Below, in pieces: positions 13,872-18,982 of a stretch of 18,982 nucleotides of DNA. The position numbers were made by a program, and so were the translations under genes. This DNA comes from an uncultured Muribaculum sp. (lineage in GTDB: Bacteria > Bacteroidota > Bacteroidia > Bacteroidales > Muribaculaceae), in the NCBI RefSeq assembly GCF_910583865.1, contig NZ_CAJTYX010000047.1, forward strand, positions 1-18,982, written 5' to 3'. A model generated the notes under the pieces. That model made no database searches. It was not told the DNA's origin and saw only the letters and a list, made by a program, of their open reading frames with translations. Position 1 is the stretch's first letter. Each line of letters opens with the position of its first letter.

Positions 13872-15155
13872 ATGGATATATTGCGTTATCCGGCACGTGG
13901 CGTATGGAGTACGCTGATATCGCGTGCACTGGCCTCGCAGGCCTCGCAGGTGACAGATGTCGTCAGTGCCATAATGGACGATGTGGCCCTGCGCGGCGAT
14001 ACGGCTCTGCGGGAATATGAGGAGCGCTTCACCGGTGCACATGCTGAAAGCCTGGCGGTAGGGAAGGATGAGATTGAACGCGCCGCATCGCTTATCTCCG
14101 TTGAGTTGCGGGATGCCATAGAATCGGCTGCCCGCAATATCGCCGCTTTTCATAGCGCCGAGATGCCGTTGCCTGTCGAGGTTGAGACGGCTCCGGGTGT
14201 AGTGTGCATGCAGCGTCCGGTAGCCATCGAGCGCGTAGGCCTCTATATCCCGGGTGGAAATTCTCCGCTCTTTTCAACAGTGTTGATGCTTGCCGTTCCG
14301 GCAAAGATCGCAGGATGTCCCGACATAGAGTTGTGCACCCCTGCCGATGCCGACGGTAGCATTCATCCAGCTATACTTTATGCCGCCAAGGTGGCAGGGG
14401 TCGACCGCATATTCCGCACCGGAGGCGCCCAGGCTATCGCGGCCATGACTTTCGGCACCGCTACAGTTCCGCGGGTCGACAAGATTTTCGGACCGGGCAA
14501 CCGTTATGTGATGGAGGCCAAACAGCAGGCCGCTTTGCATGGTTGCGCGATTGACATGCCCGCCGGACCGTCGGAGGTGCTTGTCGTGGCAGATGACAGC
14601 GCCGATCCGGTGTTCGTGGCTTCCGACTTCCTCTCGCAGGCCGAGCACGGCCCGGACAGCCAGTCGATTCTGCTCACAACGTCACCGCGTCTGATCGATT
14701 GCCTTCCCGCCATAATCGATGAGATGCTGTCGCGTCTACCACGCCGCGACATGATGATGAAATCGCTTGGGCATAGCCGGCTGATACTTATGCATGACGA
14801 TGCGGAGATGATGGAGTTCAGCAACTTGTATGCTCCCGAACACCTGATACTCAACCACCGCGATGCCGACCGGTTGTGCACGATGGTGCGCAACGCCGGT
14901 TCAGTCTTTGTGGGCCCCTGGTCGCCGGAAAGTGCCGGAGATTATGCGTCGGGCACGAACCATACGCTGCCGACTTCGGGCTATGCGCGGGCTTACAGCG
15001 GTGTGAACATCGACAGCTTCATGCGCAAGATCACATTTCAGAAGCTTACCCGTGAAGGCATAGCCGGCATAGCCCCTGTGGTGATTGCCATGGCCGAGGC
15101 GGAGAGCCTCGACGCGCACGCCCTTGCCGCGAAGGTGCGCACAACAACGTATTAA
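13872..15155 (+). CDS. hisD: Histidinol dehydrogenase
   Basis: Performs the last two steps of the pathway, oxidising L-histidinol to L-histidine with NAD+ and a zinc ion. Length 427 aa, normal. Conserved blocks: RVGLYIPGGNSPLFSTVLM (121-139), RTGGAQAIAAMTFGT (172-186), KIFGPGNRYVMEAKQ (204-218), DMPAGPSEVLVVAD (228-241). The likely zinc ligands are Q256 and H259 (SQAEHGPDSQ), D357 (SAGDYASGTNHTLPT) and H416. The catalytic pair is E323/H324 in APEHLIL. The active-site and zinc residues all appear intact. hisC starts 10 bases after its stop. Confidence 0.97.
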   Translation: MDILRYPARGVWSTLISRALASQASQVTDVVSAIMDDVALRGDTALREYEERFTGAHAESLAVGKDEIERAASLISVELRDAIESAARNIAAFHSAEMPLPVEVETAPGVVCMQRPVAIERVGLYIPGGNSPLFSTVLMLAVPAKIAGCPDIELCTPADADGSIHPAILYAAKVAGVDRIFRTGGAQAIAAMTFGTATVPRVDKIFGPGNRYVMEAKQQAALHGCAIDMPAGPSEVLVVADDSADPVFVASDFLSQAEHGPDSQSILLTTSPRLIDCLPAIIDEMLSRLPRRDMMMKSLGHSRLILMHDDAEMMEFSNLYAPEHLILNHRDADRLCTMVRNAGSVFVGPWSPESAGDYASGTNHTLPTSGYARAYSGVNIDSFMRKITFQKLTREGIAGIAPVVIAMAEAESLDAHALAAKVRTTTY

Positions 15156-15165
15156 CATACCAATC

Positions 15166-16209
15166 ATGGAATCGTCTGTAAAGCGGCTCGTCCGTCCCAA
15201 TATACTATCCTTGCAGCCTTATACATGCGCCCGTAATGAATACTCCGGAGAGGCGCGCGCATGGCTTGATGCGAATGAAAACAGTATGATTGACGGTCTC
15301 AACCGTTATCCGGATCCGCTCCAGGTCGAGGTGAAGAAGCGTCTCGCCGCTCTGCGCGGTGTTGGGGTCGGCAACATCTTTCTCGGTGTCGGGAGCGATG
15401 AGTGTATCGACATAGTTTACCGCACGTTCTGCCGTCCCGGCATAGATAATGTCGTGGCCATCGACCCTACCTATGGCATGTATTCGGTGTGTGCCGCCAT
15501 CAATGATGTGGAATACCGCCCCGTGCGGCTTCGCCCTGATTTTTCCATCGACGAAGAGGCTTTGTTCGCGGCGATGGACGAGAACACGAAGGTGTTATGG
15601 ATTTGCTCGCCCAACAACCCGACCGGCAACGCTTTTCCTGTCGAACAGCTTCGGCGCATTGCGTCACGTTTCAGCGGGATAACCGTCATTGACGAGGCGT
15701 ATGTGGATTTTTCGCCACTCGGCTCAATGGTGCCGGAGATTCCGGCACTTCCGAGGCTTATCGTGATGCAGACTTTCTCAAAGGCATGGGCCGCGGCCGC
15801 CATGCGGTTGGGAATCGCTTATGCTCACCCATGCATAATAGGCATATTCAACAATGTCAAATATCCATATAATATAAATATCCTCACCCAGCGCGAGGCC
15901 ATCCGTGTGCTTGATTCAGCCGATGATGTGTTACGTGTGGCCGATTGTCTTGTCGGCGAACGCGAGCGTCTTGCCCGGTCTCTACGCGCGTTGCCGGTCG
16001 TGAATAAGGTCTATCCTTCCGATGCCAATTTCCTGCTTGTCGCCACAACAGATGCCGACGGACTCTACGCGTATCTTCGCGACAAGGGCGTGATAGTTCG
16101 TAACCGCACGCATGTGACGTTGTGTGCAGGGTGTCTGCGTATTACAGTCGGCACTCCTGAAGAGAACACTATCCTCCTGGATGCCCTTGCGTCTTTCCAC
16201 GGAGAGTGA
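15166..16209 (+). CDS. hisC: Histidinol-phosphate aminotransferase
   Basis: A PLP-dependent fold-type I aminotransferase that forms histidinol phosphate from imidazole-acetol phosphate and glutamate. Length 347 aa with the ATG at 15166. The frame is open upstream into hisD, but that stretch (many Arg codons) is not HisC-like. The PLP lysine is K206 in MQTFSKAWAAAAMRLGIA, the cofactor pocket motif is CSPNNPTGN (147-155), VIDEAYVDF gives D176 and Y179, and R325 (GCLRITVGT) should bind the substrate carboxylate. LDANENSMIDGLNRYPDP is the family's typical N-terminal signature. It sits between hisD and hisB with gaps of 10 and 41 bases. Confidence 0.96.
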   Translation: MESSVKRLVRPNILSLQPYTCARNEYSGEARAWLDANENSMIDGLNRYPDPLQVEVKKRLAALRGVGVGNIFLGVGSDECIDIVYRTFCRPGIDNVVAIDPTYGMYSVCAAINDVEYRPVRLRPDFSIDEEALFAAMDENTKVLWICSPNNPTGNAFPVEQLRRIASRFSGITVIDEAYVDFSPLGSMVPEIPALPRLIVMQTFSKAWAAAAMRLGIAYAHPCIIGIFNNVKYPYNINILTQREAIRVLDSADDVLRVADCLVGERERLARSLRALPVVNKVYPSDANFLLVATTDADGLYAYLRDKGVIVRNRTHVTLCAGCLRITVGTPEENTILLDALASFHGE

Positions 16210-16250
16210 CTATATTTTACAGAATTCCATTCATCTAACATAAACACAGT

Positions 16251-17396
16251 ATGAACGATAACACACCCCCGCGCGTGCTTTTTATCGACCGCGACGGCAC
16301 TCTGATCGTGGAACCTCCCGTGGATTTCCAGGTGGATTCCCTTGAAAAACTTGCGTTCATCCCCGGCGCCATACGGGCAATGAACTTTATCGCCACACGT
16401 CTGCCCTACAAGCTCGTGATGGTCACCAACCAGGATGGTCTCGGCACACCCTCTTTCCCCGAAGAAACATTTCTCGCTCCTCATCGCAAGATGCTCGATA
16501 CGTTGGGAGGGGAGGGTGTTAAGTTCGACGACATAATAATCGACCGTACTTTTCCGGAAGATAACGCACCTACGCGCAAGCCGGGCACTGCGCTCCTCGG
16601 CGAGTATATCTCGGGCAAATACGATCTGGAGCATTCATATGTGATCGGTGACCGTCTCACGGATGCCATGCTCGCGCGTAATCTCGGCTCCAAAGCCATC
16701 TTGCTCGCCGAGCCTGACGAGGAACTGTCGCGTAAGATCGCCGACAACTGCCTGTCTGACACGGTAGTGGCTGTGACACCTTCGTGGGACGACGTGGCAT
16801 CTATCGTGCAGGGCGGTGTACGTAAGTCACGGTGGTCGCGCGCCACGTCGGAGACAACGATAACGGCTGAGGTCGACCTTGACGGATCCGGCGTCACCGA
16901 CATACACACAGGCATAGGTTTCTTCGACCATATGCTGGCACAGATCGGCAGGCATGGCGCGCTCGACCTTAAGGTGCATGCCGACGGTGACCTGTATGTC
17001 GACGAGCATCACACGATCGAGGACACCGGTATAGTGCTCGGTCACGTCCTGCGCGAGGCGCTGGGCGACAAGATGGGCATTGAGCGCTATGGCTTCATGC
17101 TCCCCATGGACGACTCGCTCTGCACCGTGGCCGTCGATTTCGGAGGGCGTCCGTGGATAGTGTGGGATGCCGAGTTCCATCGGGAGAAGATTGGCGACAT
17201 GCCTACGGAAATGTTTTTCCACTTCTTCAAATCGCTCACCGATGCTGCCGGGATGAACCTGTTTGTGCGTGCGGAGGGCGACAACGAGCATCACAAGATA
17301 GAGGGTATATTCAAAGCGTTCGCGCGCGCGCTTCGCCAGGCCGTGCGTCGCGATCCTATGCATTTCACGTTGCCGTCATCGAAGGGCGCGCTTTGA
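16251..17396 (+). CDS. hisB: Bifunctional histidinol-phosphatase / imidazoleglycerol-phosphate dehydratase
   Basis: A fusion of two pathway enzymes. The N-terminal HAD phosphatase (about 1-185) has DRDGT with D13 and D15, the VTNQDG motif (T59), K110 and IGDRLTD with D134. The C-terminal dehydratase (about 191-381) has the metal-binding sets FFDHML (H227), DEHHTIED (251-258) and EGDNEHHKIE (342-351). The 381-aa length is right for the fused form. In E. coli the phosphatase half carries a structural zinc site (Cys93, His95, Cys101, Cys103). Here the aligned positions are D98, T100, A106 and T108, so that site is absent. Because the other catalytic residues are intact, I infer a working phosphatase with a zinc-free loop. 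It is the last his gene visible and ends 38 bases before the hairpin at 17434. Confidence 0.96.
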   Translation: MNDNTPPRVLFIDRDGTLIVEPPVDFQVDSLEKLAFIPGAIRAMNFIATRLPYKLVMVTNQDGLGTPSFPEETFLAPHRKMLDTLGGEGVKFDDIIIDRTFPEDNAPTRKPGTALLGEYISGKYDLEHSYVIGDRLTDAMLARNLGSKAILLAEPDEELSRKIADNCLSDTVVAVTPSWDDVASIVQGGVRKSRWSRATSETTITAEVDLDGSGVTDIHTGIGFFDHMLAQIGRHGALDLKVHADGDLYVDEHHTIEDTGIVLGHVLREALGDKMGIERYGFMLPMDDSLCTVAVDFGGRPWIVWDAEFHREKIGDMPTEMFFHFFKSLTDAAGMNLFVRAEGDNEHHKIEGIFKAFARALRQAVRRDPMHFTLPSSKGAL

Positions 17397-17433
17397 ATGC
17401 GCTTTCACAATATTCAGACTCATATCGCGTTAA

Positions 17434-17469
17434 ACAAGTATGTCCCGCCATGTGCAGGGGCATACTTGT
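17434..17469 (+). terminator. Hairpin after hisB, just before the lipoprotein start
   Basis: A 13-bp stem (17434-17446 with 17457-17469; ACAAGTATG against CATACTTGT, then one G-T wobble and CCC/GGG) and a loop of ten bases. It ends five bases before the ATG at 17475. It could end the his transcript, or limit translation of the next gene. No T-run follows and no new promoter is seen between it and the ATG. Confidence 0.55.
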
Positions 17470-17474
17470 AATTT

Positions 17475-18896
17475 ATGAAAAGGATTTCCGCGATATATGC
17501 ATGGGCCGTCGCCGCGATGGCTTCTTTGTTGTTTTCAGCTTGTGTGGAGGATGGTTTTTCGACCAATCCCTCCGACCAGCCTGCATTTTCTACCGACACG
17601 TTGCGTCTCGGGCTCGTGTTCACGGGCGAAGGCACGCCTACCCATATGTTCAAGATTCACAACCGACATGACAAAGGCATGATATTGTCATCGTTGCGCT
17701 TGCGCGACGATACGTGGCGTGACGTTTTCCGCTTCAATGTCGACGGCATGTCGGGGCGCGACTTCTCCGACGTGGAGATCCGGGCCAACGACTCGATATT
17801 CGTGCTTGTGGAGGCTACGTTGCCGGAAAATGGCGCGCAACTCCCCGTAGAGATCAATGCACCGTTAGATATCGTGGTCAACGGCGTGACCTCTACGGTA
17901 GTTCTGAATGCCTACGGTCGTGACGTGACACGCCTGTACGAGCCGCGTATCGCTGCCGATACCCGATGGGAAGGTACTAAACCGGTGCAGATATTCGACA
18001 GCCTGGTGGTAGAACCCGGGGTGACGCTCACACTCGGGGAGGGGATGCAGCTATGCTTCCATGCCGGAGCGTTCATGCGTGTCTACGGATCGCTCGTAGC
18101 TGAAGGTTCTCCGCAGGCTCCTGTAGATATCACAGGCGACCGCTTCGACCAGGTGGTGGGCAGAATCCCTTATGACATAATGTCGGGGCAGTGGGGTGGC
18201 ATCGAGTTCATGCCCGGCTCTACCGGCAACAGGCTGTCGCATACGGTGGTGCGCAACACCACATGGGGAATCACTCTCGACGGGAAAAGTGCTGTCGAGG
18301 AGCCGCAGGCTGCCGACGGCGCATCGCTTTCATTGGATCTCCATAACTGCCGCCTGCGAAACTCTGCCGCCAACGTGCTCACTGTGCGTAACGCTTCGGT
18401 AAGGGCCGTAGGGTGCGAGCTTGCAGAGGCTGCGGTCAATGTGGTGGAAGCGGGAGAGGGGAGCAATGTCGTGCTCAACCATTGCACGCTTGCCAACTAT
18501 TACCTCTTTTCAGCGGTGTCGGGTGCGTTGGTCAACGTCACGGGCGAGGACGCATCGGGAGATGTGAGCAATTCCATCCTCTATGGCAACGGGGCTATAG
18601 TTTCGCCGGGCGACCTGTTCGGATATGATTTCTATTTGCGCACGTCGCTACTGAAGCCTAAAAACGGTACTGACGATGACAATTTCATAGGCATACTATG
18701 GGGCGAGGATCCGTTATTCTACACCGTCCGTTCCGACTACTATTTCGACTATCGTCTGCGCGACGGCTCTCCGGCTATAGCCGCCGCCGATCCGTCCCTG
18801 ACTTTGCCTGAAGCGTCGGTCGATTTTTACGGCAACATGCGAGGGGATTCTCCTGCTCTTGGTGCGTACGTCTATATTCCGTCATCGGATTTATGA
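17475..18896 (+). CDS. Lipoprotein with probable right-handed beta-helix domain
   Basis: A 473-aa predicted surface or periplasmic lipoprotein. A basic N-terminus, a hydrophobic stretch and the lipobox LFSAC (19-23) put the lipid on C23, followed by an acidic VED. Residues about 40-150 form a beta-rich domain; about 165-430 contain repeated short Val/Gly/Asn-rich strands (SLVVEPGVTLTLGEGMQL, VYGSLVAEGSPQAPVDIT, HTVVRNTTWGITLDG, SVRAVGCELAEAAVNVVE, NSILYGNGAIVSPG) typical of parallel beta-helix, PbH1-like proteins. The C-terminus (DYRLRDGSPAIAAADPSL, then YGNMRGDSPALGAYVY) matches the ending of 'choice-of-anchor' beta-helix proteins. Its ligand and role are unknown; beta-helix folds often bind polysaccharides, but no catalytic residues are evident. 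It follows hisB with no promoter of its own visible. Confidence 0.87.
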   Translation: MKRISAIYAWAVAAMASLLFSACVEDGFSTNPSDQPAFSTDTLRLGLVFTGEGTPTHMFKIHNRHDKGMILSSLRLRDDTWRDVFRFNVDGMSGRDFSDVEIRANDSIFVLVEATLPENGAQLPVEINAPLDIVVNGVTSTVVLNAYGRDVTRLYEPRIAADTRWEGTKPVQIFDSLVVEPGVTLTLGEGMQLCFHAGAFMRVYGSLVAEGSPQAPVDITGDRFDQVVGRIPYDIMSGQWGGIEFMPGSTGNRLSHTVVRNTTWGITLDGKSAVEEPQAADGASLSLDLHNCRLRNSAANVLTVRNASVRAVGCELAEAAVNVVEAGEGSNVVLNHCTLANYYLFSAVSGALVNVTGEDASGDVSNSILYGNGAIVSPGDLFGYDFYLRTSLLKPKNGTDDDNFIGILWGEDPLFYTVRSDYYFDYRLRDGSPAIAAADPSLTLPEASVDFYGNMRGDSPALGAYVYIPSSDL

Positions 18897-18982
18897 TACA
18901 TTTTGCCTCCTCCCTCTTATTCATACTATAAATTATTACTGTCCGCTAAACTTTAGAGGGCGATTGAAAAATAGGACCGATT
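18897..18982. other. Downstream intergenic region to the window edge
   Basis: No gene is supported here. The stretch is AT-rich with one short palindrome, CTAAA-C-TTTAG (about 18946-18956). It contains ACTGTCCG (18938-18945), also found in hairpin 1 of the element at 3175-3518, but eight bases is too little to call a shared element. It may belong to a gene or element beyond the edge. Confidence 0.35.

Noticed and set aside
13356..14153. Minus-strand frame of 265 codons antisense to hisG/hisD
   Set aside because: It overlaps two clear enzyme genes and shows no family signature; typical of shadow frames in coding DNA.
15085..15165. N-terminal extension of HisC into hisD
   Set aside because: The extension is arginine-rich out-of-frame hisD sequence; the ATG at 15166 gives the normal HisC start.

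Overview
The window looks like a chromosomal segment from a member of the Bacteroidota, most likely order Bacteroidales. A gut Muribaculaceae-type genome is my best guess, but that is inferred from gene content, moderately high GC and protein style, not from a marker gene. Supporting signs are the promoters of the Bacteroidetes type (TTG, 20-21 bases, TAnnTTTG), the absence of obvious Shine-Dalgarno sequences, the gene order ftsX-DUF3098-uppP-truB-queA, the order hisG-hisD-hisC-hisB with a fused HisB, and a Bacteroidetes-type lipoprotein and TonB-dependent receptor.

Layout. Bases 1-4014 are read leftward: a small conserved-looking protein (111-359), a PMCA-like calcium P-type ATPase (444-3140), and a small membrane/coiled-coil protein resembling the tail of prohibitins (3519-3947). 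Between the last two lies a 344-bp non-coding element (3175-3518). It has about 33-bp terminal inverted repeats, two large internal palindromes and a TTA duplication that forms the stop codon of the upstream gene. From a divergent promoter pair (3984-4085) a rightward operon begins: ftsX, a DUF3098 protein, uppP, truB and queA (4136-8087), covering division and wall recycling followed by tRNA modification. A convergent leftward pair follows (8125-9341): a SAM methyltransferase overlapping a secreted protein of unknown function. A second intergenic promoter drives a TonB-dependent receptor (9522-11393), followed after a hairpin by a nucleoside-permease-type MFS transporter (11465-12814). A third rightward promoter (12911-12941) starts the histidine genes hisG, hisD, hisC and hisB (13002-17396). 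After another hairpin comes a beta-helix-like lipoprotein (17475-18896).

How the genes fit together. UppP recycles the undecaprenyl carrier used for wall synthesis and FtsX acts at the division septum, so they share an envelope theme. TruB and QueA both modify tRNA. The his block supplies ATP phosphoribosyltransferase, histidinol dehydrogenase, histidinol-phosphate aminotransferase and the fused phosphatase/dehydratase; the remaining his genes are not in the window. Most genes are ordinary housekeeping genes. The most unusual object is the folded element at 3175-3518, which has apparently split what was an operon between the prohibitin-like gene and the calcium ATPase. I saw no CRISPR array, tRNA, rRNA, phage gene or transposase.
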